A stretch of 18,253 nucleotides of DNA from JAGPCH01 sp039810605 (GTDB lineage: Bacteria > Bacteroidota > Ignavibacteria > Tepidaquicellales > Tepidaquicellaceae). Below, in pieces: positions 1 through 7,574 of this stretch (position 1 is the stretch's first letter; each line of letters starts with the position of its first letter). Position numbers and translations under genes: made by a program. Under the pieces are notes generated by a model. That model was not told the DNA's origin. It ran no database searches and was given only the letters and a program-made list of their open reading frames with translations. Where the stretch lies: positions 1-18,253 of the forward strand of contig JBDHXH010000058.1 of the NCBI GenBank assembly GCA_039810605.1, written 5' to 3'.

Positions 1-2
1 CC

Positions 3-317
3 AAACTGAAAAAAACAGTAAAAATATTATTTCTAAGTTACATTCTCTTCATTGCAATAAGACCCTGCTATGATGAAAGCGGTCTGAAAGCTGTAAGCAG
101 TATTGAAATTTGCACTGCGGTGAGTTTTGAAGATGAGTGTTCGCACAATGATTGCTGTGCGCCGTTGTGCAATTGTGATTGTTGCAACACAATCGTATCG
201 GTTGAAAAGATTTTTTCTTTCGACAGTTACCAGCAGTCGCAAAAGTTGGATTTAATTTCTTCCCGGGCAATTCCATCTGTTTATTCAATCGAATTTTACC
301 CTCCTCCAAATTCATGA
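3..317 (+). CDS. Small Cys-rich exported protein, DUF6660-like (5' end outside window)
   Basis: The frame is open from the left edge and ends with TGA at 315-317. I see no convincing start inside the window before the hydrophobic stretch, so the true start is probably just upstream. The N-terminus has lysines, then a hydrophobic segment ending in a Cys (FIAIRPCYD), which suggests export and possibly lipidation. The middle is Cys-dense, with CCAPLCNCDCC at about residues 51-61 of the visible part, and the C-terminus ends in a PPP motif. This matches my memory of DUF6660-family proteins encoded just upstream of CusA/CzcA pumps in Bacteroidota, which share a C-P-C-C-CC core and a WQPP-like end. 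The role is unknown; periplasmic metal binding for the adjacent efflux pump is an inference from the cysteines and context. It lies 72 bp before the pump gene and may be the first gene of that operon. Confidence 0.7.
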   Translation, partial: KLKKTVKILFLSYILFIAIRPCYDESGLKAVSSIEICTAVSFEDECSHNDCCAPLCNCDCCNTIVSVEKIFSFDSYQQSQKLDLISSRAIPSVYSIEFYPPPNS

Positions 318-389
318 AATAGTTTTAGTCATCGTTGCTTATCATGCCTGATGTATTTTGTCAGACGCATGCTTCACTAAAATTATTTT

Positions 390-3300
390 ATGATAAACAA
401 AATCATTGCTTTTTCAATAAAGCAAAAGTTAGTAATAAGCCTTCTTGTATTAGTTCTGATAATTTTTGGTATCTATTCCGCTATAAGACTGCCGATTGAT
501 GCTGTGCCGGACATTACCAATAATCAGGTTCAGATCATAACATCAAGCCCTACTTTATCCGCGACTGAAATCGAAAGATTCATTACATACCCAGTAGAAG
601 TCGCAATGAAAAGTCTTCCTGATATCGTCGAACTTCGTTCGATTTCAAAATTCGGAATCTCCGTAGTCACAGTTATCTTTGATGATAATGTTGATATTTA
701 TTTTGCACGAAATCTCGTCTTTCAGAAATTGCAGGAAGCAGAGGAAAGCATTCCCGAAGGCTTGGGATCTCCGGAGATGGCACCCGTGAGCACAGGGCTC
801 GGTGAAATTTATCAGTATGTTGTAAGAGCGGAAAATCCGGAAGATACCTCATACAATAATATGCAGCTTCGGACAATTCAGGATTGGATTGTAAAAAAGC
901 AATTGTTGGGAACGGAAGGTGTTGCAGAAGTCAACAGCTTTGGAGGCTTTGAACAGCAGTATCAGATTCTGATTGATCCCGATGAATTGAAAAATTATAA
1001 TCTGACACTTCGCGAAGTTTATGAAGCTGTTGCAAAAAATAACAGCAATGTCGGCGGAGGTTACATTGAAAAGCAATCCAATCAATATTCTATCAGAGGA
1101 ATTGGCTTAATTGAAAAGATTGAAGACCTGGAGAATGTTGTGGTGAAGAGCATTCACGGGATACCTGTTTTGTTGAAACAAATTTCTGAAGTTAAGTACG
1201 GAAAGGGAATCCGGATTGGCGCGGTAACACAGGACGGAAAAGGGGAAGTTGTAGCAGGTATTGTAATGATGCTTAAAGGAGCAAACTCCAGGGAAGTTGC
1301 CAATAATGTTCATGAAAAAATTCAGGAAATCAAAACATCGCTTCCTGCCGGAGTTACAATCGAAGAATTTTATAACAGGGAAAATCTCGTTGACAATACA
1401 ATTTCGACAGTTGAAAAAAATCTGATTGAAGGCGGCTTAATAGTAATCATAGTACTATTGCTCCTGCTTGGCAACTTGCGGGCAGGATTTATAGTAGCGT
1501 CGGTGATTCCGCTGTCAATGCTCTTTGCAATAATCATGATGAACATTTTTGGCGTGTCGGGAAATCTGATGTCGCTTGGAGCAATTGACTTCGGTTTGAT
1601 TGTTGACGGAGCGGTAATCATTGTAGAGGCTGTCATCGTTGCAATCGCGGCAAGAATACATTTGAATGGTAAATCCCTTGTGCAGGAAGAATTTGATGAA
1701 ACAATTTTTTCATCTACAACTGGCATAATCAAATCTGCAATTTTCGGAGTGCTGATTATCATCGTTGTATATCTTCCGATTTTTGCGCTCGGCGGAATTG
1801 AAGGTAAAATGTTTAAGCCGATGGCTTTCACGGTGGGCTTTGCGCTTGTAGGAGCCTTGTTCCTTTCGCTAACATACGTCCCGATGATGTGCTCTTTGAT
1901 TCTGAAAAAAAATATCAAAGAGAACATGACGATTGCGGACAAGATCATTCATGCATTAAAAAATGTTTATACACCGTTTCTGGAGTTTGCCTTGCGAAGC
2001 AAATTTGTGACTGTAACTTCTGCTGTCATAATCCTTTTAATAAGTTTATTTATTTTTTCGAGATTAGGAGGAGAGTTCATTCCGAAGCTTGATGAAGGGG
2101 ACCTTGCATATCAAATAGTGCGACTGCCCGGTGTTTCATTGAATGAATCTGTAATAATAGGTGATCGCGTTGAAAAAATTCTGATATCTAAATTCCCGGA
2201 GGTAAAGACTGTTGTCACTAAGACAGGCGCACCGGAACTTGCGACAGATCCGATGGGACCGGAATTCAGTGATGTGATAGTCATCCTTAGACCGAAAGAT
2301 GAGTGGACGACTGCTGAAAGCAAAGAAGAACTGGTGGAGAAAATTCAGAAGGAGTTATCTGTCGTTCCCGGAATTGGTTTATCATTTACTCAACCAATCG
2401 AATTGAGATTTAATGAACTGATTGCAGGGGCAAGAGGTGATGTGTCCGTCAAAATTTTTGGTGATGATCTGAATATTTTATCCGACAGAGGCAGTGATGC
2501 TGCCAAAATAATGGGACAGATTCAGGGAGCGGAAGATATTTCCGTTCAACAGGTTGAAGGATTGCCGCAGCTTCAGATTAAAATTATCAGGGAGAAAATT
2601 GCCAAGTATGGAATTTCGGTAGAAGATGTAAACAGCGTGATAGAAATTGCACTTGCAGGAAAAAGTTCAGGAGTTGTCTTCGAGGGCGACAAAAAATTTG
2701 ATATCGTAATAAAATATTCCGATGACAAAAAAAGGAGCATAGATGAGATCAGAAACATTCTTGTTTCATCATCGGAGAATCTGAAGCTCCCGCTTTCAGA
2801 GCTTGCCGAAATTGAAACTAAAGAAGGACCTGCGGAGATTACGCGCGACAACGGAAAGAGGCGCATTGTCATTCAGGGGAATGTTCGCGGTCGCGATATT
2901 GAAAGTTTTGTGAACGAATTGAGAACAGCAATTTCTTCGCAGTTGAAATTACCTCCCGGATACACGATGGAATATGGCGGACAATTTAAAAATCTCGAAA
3001 GCGCCCGCGGGAGGCTTCTCATTGCTGTTCCCGTTGCATTACTTTTTATTTTTGCTTTGCTTTTCATCGCGTTCAATTCCATAAAGCAGGGGCTGCTTGT
3101 CTTTTCGGGAATTCCATTTGCAGTTGTCGGCGGAATAATTTCTTTGTGGCTTCGAGACATGCCATTCAGCATATCAGCGGGAGTGGGCTTCATCGCATTG
3201 TTTGGAGTGGCGGTATTAAACGGTATTGTCATGATTGCCTATTTCAATAAGCTTGAAGAAGACGGTGTCATAAATGTTCACGAGAGAATTATTCAGGGTA

Positions 3301-3530
3301 CATCAGCGAGATTGAGACCGATTCTGATGACGGCGATGGTTGCATCACTTGGTTTCATTCCTATGGCCGTTTCGACAGGAGCAGGCGCAGAAGTTCAGAA
3401 GCCGCTTGCAACCGTTGTCATCGGAGGATTGATTTCCTCAACGCTGCTGACCTTGATTGTCTTACCCGTATTGTATGGAATTTTCAATAAACATAGTAAT
3501 CCGGATTATGATTTTAAAAAATCTAATTGA
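390..3530 (+). CDS. czcA: Heavy-metal efflux RND pump, CzcA-type
   Basis: Inner-membrane proton-driven RND pump of about 1046 residues, the usual HME-RND length. TM1 is near residues 13-33. TM2-4 lie near 345-418, with DFGLIVDGAVIIVE containing Asp400, Asp406 and Glu413, the charged TM4 signature of CzcA-type proton relays. TM5-7 lie near 445-555 and TM8-12 near 875-1030, with two large periplasmic domains between. Aligned by eye to E. coli CusA, the three Cu/Ag-binding methionines are replaced by Gln574, Phe625 and Glu675. Divalent cations (Zn, Co, Cd, possibly Ni) are therefore more likely substrates than Cu(I)/Ag(I); this is inference. The start ATG lacks an obvious Shine-Dalgarno sequence, which is common in this lineage. 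The stop is followed within 50 bp by the outer-membrane channel gene, so these are one operon. The symbol denotes the family type, not proven substrate. Confidence 0.93.
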   Translation: MINKIIAFSIKQKLVISLLVLVLIIFGIYSAIRLPIDAVPDITNNQVQIITSSPTLSATEIERFITYPVEVAMKSLPDIVELRSISKFGISVVTVIFDDNVDIYFARNLVFQKLQEAEESIPEGLGSPEMAPVSTGLGEIYQYVVRAENPEDTSYNNMQLRTIQDWIVKKQLLGTEGVAEVNSFGGFEQQYQILIDPDELKNYNLTLREVYEAVAKNNSNVGGGYIEKQSNQYSIRGIGLIEKIEDLENVVVKSIHGIPVLLKQISEVKYGKGIRIGAVTQDGKGEVVAGIVMMLKGANSREVANNVHEKIQEIKTSLPAGVTIEEFYNRENLVDNTISTVEKNLIEGGLIVIIVLLLLLGNLRAGFIVASVIPLSMLFAIIMMNIFGVSGNLMSLGAIDFGLIVDGAVIIVEAVIVAIAARIHLNGKSLVQEEFDETIFSSTTGIIKSAIFGVLIIIVVYLPIFALGGIEGKMFKPMAFTVGFALVGALFLSLTYVPMMCSLILKKNIKENMTIADKIIHALKNVYTPFLEFALRSKFVTVTSAVIILLISLFIFSRLGGEFIPKLDEGDLAYQIVRLPGVSLNESVIIGDRVEKILISKFPEVKTVVTKTGAPELATDPMGPEFSDVIVILRPKDEWTTAESKEELVEKIQKELSVVPGIGLSFTQPIELRFNELIAGARGDVSVKIFGDDLNILSDRGSDAAKIMGQIQGAEDISVQQVEGLPQLQIKIIREKIAKYGISVEDVNSVIEIALAGKSSGVVFEGDKKFDIVIKYSDDKKRSIDEIRNILVSSSENLKLPLSELAEIETKEGPAEITRDNGKRRIVIQGNVRGRDIESFVNELRTAISSQLKLPPGYTMEYGGQFKNLESARGRLLIAVPVALLFIFALLFIAFNSIKQGLLVFSGIPFAVVGGIISLWLRDMPFSISAGVGFIALFGVAVLNGIVMIAYFNKLEEDGVINVHERIIQGTSARLRPILMTAMVASLGFIPMAVSTGAGAEVQKPLATVVIGGLISSTLLTLIVLPVLYGIFNKHSNPDYDFKKSN

Positions 3531-3575
3531 CAGGAAATGGAAGATTTACAACAAAAAATAAAAGTTTTATTTGGC

Positions 3576-4802
3576 ATGAAGAAAAAAATCATCTCCGAAT
3601 CAATTGCGCTGATAATCTTGTTCAGTGGATATGCTGCTTCGCAAACCGCAGCAACCCTCAATGAGGTGGTAAAGACTGCGATTGAGAATAATCAGCAGAT
3701 AAAATCATCACAGCTTGGGATTGAAAAGGAGAAAGCGGCTAAACTAAAAGCGTTCAACATTCCCAGTCCGCAGTTGTTCACGGAATATGAAGGCATAAAG
3801 GGAAGCATAAGCAATTTCGAAAGCAGGAAAATCGGAATTATACAGGAATTAGAATTCCCGACAAATTATTTCCTCCGCAAAGATGTTCAGTCGTCACAGG
3901 TTCAGATTGCCGAGGAAGAATTAAATAATCTCCTTAATCATCTGAAGAAAGATGTAAAGACAAGTTACTACAATCTCTTACTTCAGATAAAACTTCTTGA
4001 AACGGCTAAAAATACATTTAAGATATATGAAGATTTTTTATTTGTAGCCGAAAAAAAATACGATGCGGGTGCAACTTCAAATCTAGAGGTGCTCGGCGCA
4101 AGAGTAAATAAAATTAAGATCGAAAATGAGATTAAGAATATGGAATCCGAAATCAAGTCCACTCAATCCGAACTTAAGAAATTGGCTAATGTTACTTATG
4201 AAATTGTCCCGAGTGAAGAATTGTCATACCGGGAAATTTCACTTACTAAAGGTGAACTTCTTGAACAAGCGCTTCGGAATAATCCTGAACTCAAGATCAT
4301 AAAATACAGGAAAGAAAAGTTTTCAAATATACATTCGCTTTCAAAAGGAGAATTGCTTCCCGATTTATCATTCAAATATTACAGGCAAAAGATTGGAGAC
4401 GACAACGGCTATTGGGGAATCGAACTGGGTGTCGGCATTCCGCTTTGGTTCTGGGGAGAACAGACCGGGAACATAAAAGAATCGGATTACGAAATTCAAA
4501 TTGCATCAAGCGAGGAAGCCGGCACGAAAAGTATTCTGGAGAATGAACTCAACAAGACGTTCGAAGAATATGAAAACAGCTTGAGACAATTAAGATTTTT
4601 CAGAGATGAAGCAATTAAGGAAACGGATGAGATCTTCAGGCAGTCGAAGATAAGTTACGATGAAGGTTCAATAGGATATGTTGAGTATCTTCAGTCGCTT
4701 ACAGTAGTTTACGATACGAGGACGCAGTATCTGAATTCAATTTACAATTACAACAAATCAATTTTTAACTTAGAAGAAATTATAGCCGGAGACATTAAAT
4801 GA
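3576..4802 (+). CDS. TolC-family outer-membrane efflux channel (CzcC/CusC role)
   Basis: Outer-membrane factor that would form the exit duct for the RND pump encoded upstream. I prefer the ATG at 3576 because it gives a good signal peptide (MKKKIISESI, hydrophobic core, then YAASQ). The in-frame ATG at 3537 adds 13 polar residues ahead of it. The mature protein has the usual two-repeat OEP layout: long helical stretches rich in Glu, Lys and Asn with heptad-like spacing (roughly residues 25-200 and 225-400), including NNPELKIIKYRKEK at the start of the second repeat and a beta segment around DLSFKYYRQ. There is no lipobox Cys. Length (408 residues) is normal for the family. Its stop overlaps the adaptor start by 4 bp (ATGA), indicating translational coupling. 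The symbol is left blank because channel genes are named by their pump. Confidence 0.9.
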   Translation: MKKKIISESIALIILFSGYAASQTAATLNEVVKTAIENNQQIKSSQLGIEKEKAAKLKAFNIPSPQLFTEYEGIKGSISNFESRKIGIIQELEFPTNYFLRKDVQSSQVQIAEEELNNLLNHLKKDVKTSYYNLLLQIKLLETAKNTFKIYEDFLFVAEKKYDAGATSNLEVLGARVNKIKIENEIKNMESEIKSTQSELKKLANVTYEIVPSEELSYREISLTKGELLEQALRNNPELKIIKYRKEKFSNIHSLSKGELLPDLSFKYYRQKIGDDNGYWGIELGVGIPLWFWGEQTGNIKESDYEIQIASSEEAGTKSILENELNKTFEEYENSLRQLRFFRDEAIKETDEIFRQSKISYDEGSIGYVEYLQSLTVVYDTRTQYLNSIYNYNKSIFNLEEIIAGDIK

Positions 4803-6148
4803 AAAACAGAATAATAATTGTTCAGACAATAAGCATCGTCTTAATCTTCTTTCATGTTGTGATTTTCGGTATCCTTCTTTCGGGATGCGGAGAAAAAGAC
4901 AAAGCAACAGATGAACATTCGGAAAATCATTCAGATGGAAACAAGCATGAAGATGAGCATGGCGGTGAAGTTTCACTTACTGAAGATCAAATTAAATTAA
5001 TGGGAATTGAACTTGCAAAATTTGAGAAGCAAAACATAAGCGGGTATATAAAGGTCAACGGCGAGATAATGATGAATCAGGACAATGAATCAAAAGTGGG
5101 AAGTATTATCCCGGGAAGGGTTCACAAAATTTATGTTAAGGAAGGGTCTTATGTGAGGGCAGGACAAACTCTTGCAATCGTTGAGAATCCCGATTTGATA
5201 AATGTTCAGGTGGAATACATAAATGCTAAGAATGAATACCAATTGGCAAAACAGGAATATGAGCGACAGTTGAAATTGAGCGGCGATAACATCGGTTCGA
5301 AGAAAAATCTCGCAGAGGTGGAATCTAATTATAAACGAGCATTGGCAAATTACAAGACACTTGAAGAAAAACTTTCGAGCTATAAGATTTCAAAGAACAG
5401 ATTTACCGATTTTTATACGGACACTCTGGCGAATCTGCAAAAGTTCTATTCCGTTACTGCTCCGATTTCGGGGAACGTTGTATCGAGGATGGTAACTGTT
5501 GGACAATACGTCGAGCCTTCCGCAGATTTGTTTCACATTGTAAATACATCTACTGTCTATGTTGATCTGAAGATATTCGAAAAAGACTTGCAGCACGTAT
5601 CGGTCGGACAAAAGGTTGAACTTGAAACGGGAACAAATGCGGGAAAGAATTACTCCGGAAAGATTTCATTTATAAATAAGATCTTTGATGACAAAGACAG
5701 GACGATAAAAGTAAGGGTTTCGATTAATAATTCAGCGGGGGAATTATATCCGTTCATGTTTGTAACTGCGAAGATATTTGTAGAAGAGGGAAGTGTCATG
5801 TCAGTTCCGTTAACTGCAGTTGAGTCCGAGGGCGAAAGCAAATTTGTCTTCGTCAAAACAAACGAGACGAAGGAAATTGAATCACATGAGAATCATCAAG
5901 AAGAAGATGAGCACAAAGACCACGACCATGGAAATGAAAAAGATCAGGCAGATACAGAACATAAGCATGAACATGAAAGCGGAATTGTATTTAAAAAAAT
6001 TCAGATCGCAACAGGTATTTCGGATGGCCAGTATATTGAAGTATTTCCGATTGGAGGTTTGGAAGAAAATGATGAGGTTGTTTCAAAAGGAACATTCTAT
6101 TTGAAATCTGAAATGAAGAAGGAGGAACTGGGAGGACACGAGCATTGA
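4799..6148 (+). CDS. czcB: RND efflux periplasmic adaptor lipoprotein, CzcB-type, His-rich
   Basis: Membrane-fusion protein linking the inner-membrane pump to the outer-membrane channel. The N-terminus is hydrophobic with a lipobox ending LLSGC (Cys30), so it is probably a lipoprotein. A short His/Glu/Asp-rich stretch follows (about 39-55). The split lipoyl/barrel-sandwich halves lie near 100-135 and 215-250, flanking a helical hairpin at about 135-210; beta-barrel and membrane-proximal regions follow to about 345. A second, longer His/Glu/Asp-rich insertion occupies about 361-394, and the protein ends GGHEH. His-rich stretches occur in CzcB-type adaptors for zinc, cobalt and cadmium. Direct metal binding here is inference. 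It is the last gene of the efflux operon, followed by a stem-loop terminator about 70 bp downstream. Confidence 0.92.
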   Translation: MKNRIIIVQTISIVLIFFHVVIFGILLSGCGEKDKATDEHSENHSDGNKHEDEHGGEVSLTEDQIKLMGIELAKFEKQNISGYIKVNGEIMMNQDNESKVGSIIPGRVHKIYVKEGSYVRAGQTLAIVENPDLINVQVEYINAKNEYQLAKQEYERQLKLSGDNIGSKKNLAEVESNYKRALANYKTLEEKLSSYKISKNRFTDFYTDTLANLQKFYSVTAPISGNVVSRMVTVGQYVEPSADLFHIVNTSTVYVDLKIFEKDLQHVSVGQKVELETGTNAGKNYSGKISFINKIFDDKDRTIKVRVSINNSAGELYPFMFVTAKIFVEEGSVMSVPLTAVESEGESKFVFVKTNETKEIESHENHQEEDEHKDHDHGNEKDQADTEHKHEHESGIVFKKIQIATGISDGQYIEVFPIGGLEENDEVVSKGTFYLKSEMKKEELGGHEH

Positions 6149-6220
6149 ACCTGGTTTTGGTGGAGTTGTGGTAACATCAATTGTGAATCAATGCACCAAT
6201 AATTCAAGAATCTTAAATAA

Positions 6221-6249
6221 CCTTGACAACGGTTCAAGGAATCTTTTTT
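6221..6249 (+). terminator. Rho-independent terminator of the efflux operon
   Basis: A 6-bp stem CCTTGA/TCAAGG (6221-6226 with 6234-6239) closes a 7-nt loop and is followed, after AATC, by six consecutive T residues. It sits 72 bp after the adaptor stop on the same strand. The stem is short and only half GC, so efficiency is uncertain. Confidence 0.6.
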
Positions 6250-6327
6250 GATTAAATTGGAATTTTAATTCACCTGTGCAACCCATCTCTTAATGAAGAG
6301 AAGTAATTCCGGTGAGGTTGAGAGTCT

Positions 6328-6585
6328 TCACATCTCCTGCAAATCCAACTTGCACAGATTCCAAAAATCAAACTCACTAAATTTAACCTCAATCGAAAAC
6401 GAACACGATATCTGTGTGGGTTCTGGTTTTCCATCATCGACAAAAAAGGCAATGTCACCTTGCGCCTTTCCCGCTCGTTTCTCAAGATCAAAGCTGACAG
6501 AACAAAACTCCAGCTGATCCGGGCTTAGAGGTTTTGTGTGATCTTTGAACTCCTGCATCGCCGCAGCGAATTCTCCTCTTGTCAT
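6328..6585 (-). CDS. Doubtful small hypothetical protein (85 aa)
   Basis: A minus-strand ORF starting MTRGEFAAAMQEF, with an amphipathic N-terminal half and a more beta-like C-terminal half (SCSFSIEVKFSEFDFW). It has no Shine-Dalgarno sequence at useful spacing. The frame remains open for about 16 codons upstream of the ATG without another ATG. A neighbouring frame shows 30 protein-like residues ending with a TGA that overlaps this ATG (ATGA), so this could be the tail of a decayed two-gene unit rather than a working gene. I recognise no family. The ORFs in other frames over the same bases look like shadows of this one. Confidence 0.35.
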   Translation of the reverse strand: MTRGEFAAAMQEFKDHTKPLSPDQLEFCSVSFDLEKRAGKAQGDIAFFVDDGKPEPTQISCSFSIEVKFSEFDFWNLCKLDLQEM

Positions 6586-6859
6586 TTCCCTGTTCCGGTA
6601 TTCAATGATATCACTGACATAGTGAATGCATAATCAAGATCAAGTCTTGGATTAAAGATTCTAGCAGAAACATCAGTTTTTCAATCGGAATAAAAAGATT
6701 ATTTACACTCTAAATTATCTTGGACAGCTGTGATTTTTGTTTCACTTAAAGAATTGAATTATCATTCAAACTATCCCTCACTAATCTTGTCAGGTTAAAT
6801 GAAAGTTCAATCAAGCTCTCAATAACATGTCACCTGAGGAGTCAAATCAGAATATTATT

Positions 6860-7096
6860 CTATTTTTCCGAATATCCGGAAGAATACTTGTCTAAGAGAT
6901 TCCTTATAACTCTCTGATACCGGCTTTTGTTTTTCTTTGCAAGCTTCTTGAAAAAATCCACGCTTGATTTGCTGAGATTGAGAGTTACCTTTATATTATT
7001 TTCTTTAAGTATTAGATCGTCAGGATGAGGAAGGAAGTCCTTCACAAGCTCAACTCTGCCGAGCTTTTCATTACTATATTTTATTTTCTTTTTCAT
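6860..7096 (-). CDS. BrnA-like antitoxin (CopG/ribbon-helix-helix)
   Basis: A 78-residue protein with the layout of BrnA/CopG-type antitoxins. A polar N-terminus with VKDFLPHPDDL is followed by the ribbon-helix-helix unit (about 34-72), comprising the strand IKVTLNLS and two helices around SVDFFKKLAKK and YQRVIRNLLDKY. It should bind and neutralise the BrnT toxin encoded immediately upstream, and in the known family the antitoxin or the complex represses the operon promoter. Its start overlaps the toxin gene's end by 23 bp, the usual brnT-brnA order. A purine-rich GAGG lies about 13 nt before the ATG inside the toxin gene. Family membership is well supported; activity is inferred. Confidence 0.85.
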   Translation of the reverse strand: MKKKIKYSNEKLGRVELVKDFLPHPDDLILKENNIKVTLNLSKSSVDFFKKLAKKNKSRYQRVIRNLLDKYSSGYSEK

Positions 7097-7352
7097 AAAT
7101 ATTTTTACCTCTTCTCCAATACCCCGCTCCGATAATTCTGATTTTTCCGTTTCGTAAAGTAAACCTGACTGTCAGAACTTTATGATCCACTTTTCCAAAG
7201 CAATAGAACCGTTGTTCTTTTTGACTGTGTGATGTGTACTTTGCAATTACTATTTTCGAATCCAGGAAAGCTAATTGTGCTATGTCAAAAGACACACCAT
7301 GTTTTATAATGTTAATTCTGTTCTTAAGCCCGTCCCATTCAAAACTGCTCAT
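7074..7352 (-). CDS. brnT: BrnT-family ribonuclease toxin
   Basis: A 92-residue protein with BrnT hallmarks: FEWDGLKNRINIIKHGVSF at the N-terminus, then an acidic/aromatic strand (AFLDSK), a basic HSQKEQRFYCFGK segment, VRFTLRNGKIRII and a C-terminal helix with YWRRGKNIYEKE. BrnT proteins adopt a RelE-like fold and act as RNases that block translation. This copy has IIGAGYWRRGK where many members have RIISAR, which I believe marks a recognised subgroup rather than damage. It is the first gene of the minus-strand pair, overlapping the antitoxin gene by 23 bp. A sigma70-like promoter covered by an inverted repeat lies 20-60 bp upstream. Confidence 0.85.
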   Translation of the reverse strand: MSSFEWDGLKNRINIIKHGVSFDIAQLAFLDSKIVIAKYTSHSQKEQRFYCFGKVDHKVLTVRFTLRNGKIRIIGAGYWRRGKNIYEKENKI

Positions 7353-7371
7353 GTTCGCGATAAATCATCGA

Positions 7372-7409
7372 TGCCATACTAATATACATATTCTGATATG
7401 GCAATACAA
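7372..7409 (-). promoter_or_regulatory. Predicted brnT-brnA promoter and operator
   Basis: Reading the minus strand, TTGTAT (7409-7404) and TATATT (7386-7381) are separated by exactly 17 bp, a sigma70-like arrangement ending about 29 bp before the brnT ATG. A 7-bp inverted repeat, TGCCATA (7372-7378) and TATGGCA (7397-7403), brackets the -10 box. Nested within it is a second repeat, AATAT/ATATT (7381-7385, 7388-7392), with nearly the same centre. This position fits an autoregulatory operator for the antitoxin complex. The elements are visible; their function is inferred. Confidence 0.5.
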
Positions 7410-7447
7410 GCAATCAATTGGAAAATATATATATAATTGAGGAAGTT

Positions 7448-7468
7448 GTCCGGAAGGGTCCGGAAGGG
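7448..7468. repeat. Tandem 10-bp repeat carrying two CCGG sites
   Basis: GTCCGGAAGG occurs twice back to back (7448-7457 and 7458-7467). Each copy holds one CCGG (7450-7453 and 7460-7463), the predicted target of the adjacent HpaII-type system, 10 bp apart and so on the same DNA face. No other CCGG is seen in the 335-bp divergent region. It may be a control site for the methyltransferase; this is inference. Confidence 0.6.
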
Positions 7469-7558
7469 GAAACGGAAATTTTGTTTCTCTTAAAAAATAT
7501 AGCTATAGATGTTATATTTAGTTAAATCATATTTAATTAGTTTTTGCTTGTCTATGGT

Positions 7559-7574
7559 TCAGAATGCATTCTGA
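7559..7574. promoter_or_regulatory. 16-bp perfect palindrome upstream of the RM operon
   Basis: TCAGAATGCATTCTGA is an uninterrupted perfect palindrome, 113 bp before the vsr start in otherwise AT-rich DNA. It looks like a dimeric repressor or activator site. No C-protein gene is seen nearby, so its binder is unknown. Confidence 0.45.

Larger units (their letters stand above)
6150..6859. other. Long intergenic stretch between efflux operon and toxin-antitoxin genes
   Basis: About 700 bp. It holds the operon terminator (6221-6249) and one doubtful minus-strand ORF (6328-6585). From 6590 to 6859 I see only AT-rich sequence with no reading frame, RNA gene or repeat that I can support. It may be the decayed left margin of the accessory segment that follows. 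Confidence 0.5.

Noticed and set aside
342..363. Short inverted repeat (CTGA/TCAG) between the Cys-rich gene and the pump gene
   Set aside because: Stem of only 4-5 bp with no T-run; too weak to call a terminator or operator.
1370..1948. 192-codon open frame on the minus strand inside the pump gene
   Set aside because: It lies wholly within the well-supported CzcA reading frame and its translation is low-complexity (Ile/Thr/Ser/Met-rich), as expected from the antisense of membrane-helix codons.
3537..3575. ATG at 3537 as start of the outer-membrane channel gene
   Set aside because: It would place 13 polar residues before a clear signal peptide that begins at ATG 3576. The AGGA near it is only 1 nt from the ATG, too close for translation.
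6293..6517. Plus-strand 74-codon frame after the efflux operon terminator
   Set aside because: Ser-rich and without family features. It overlaps the more protein-like minus-strand frame and looks like its shadow.
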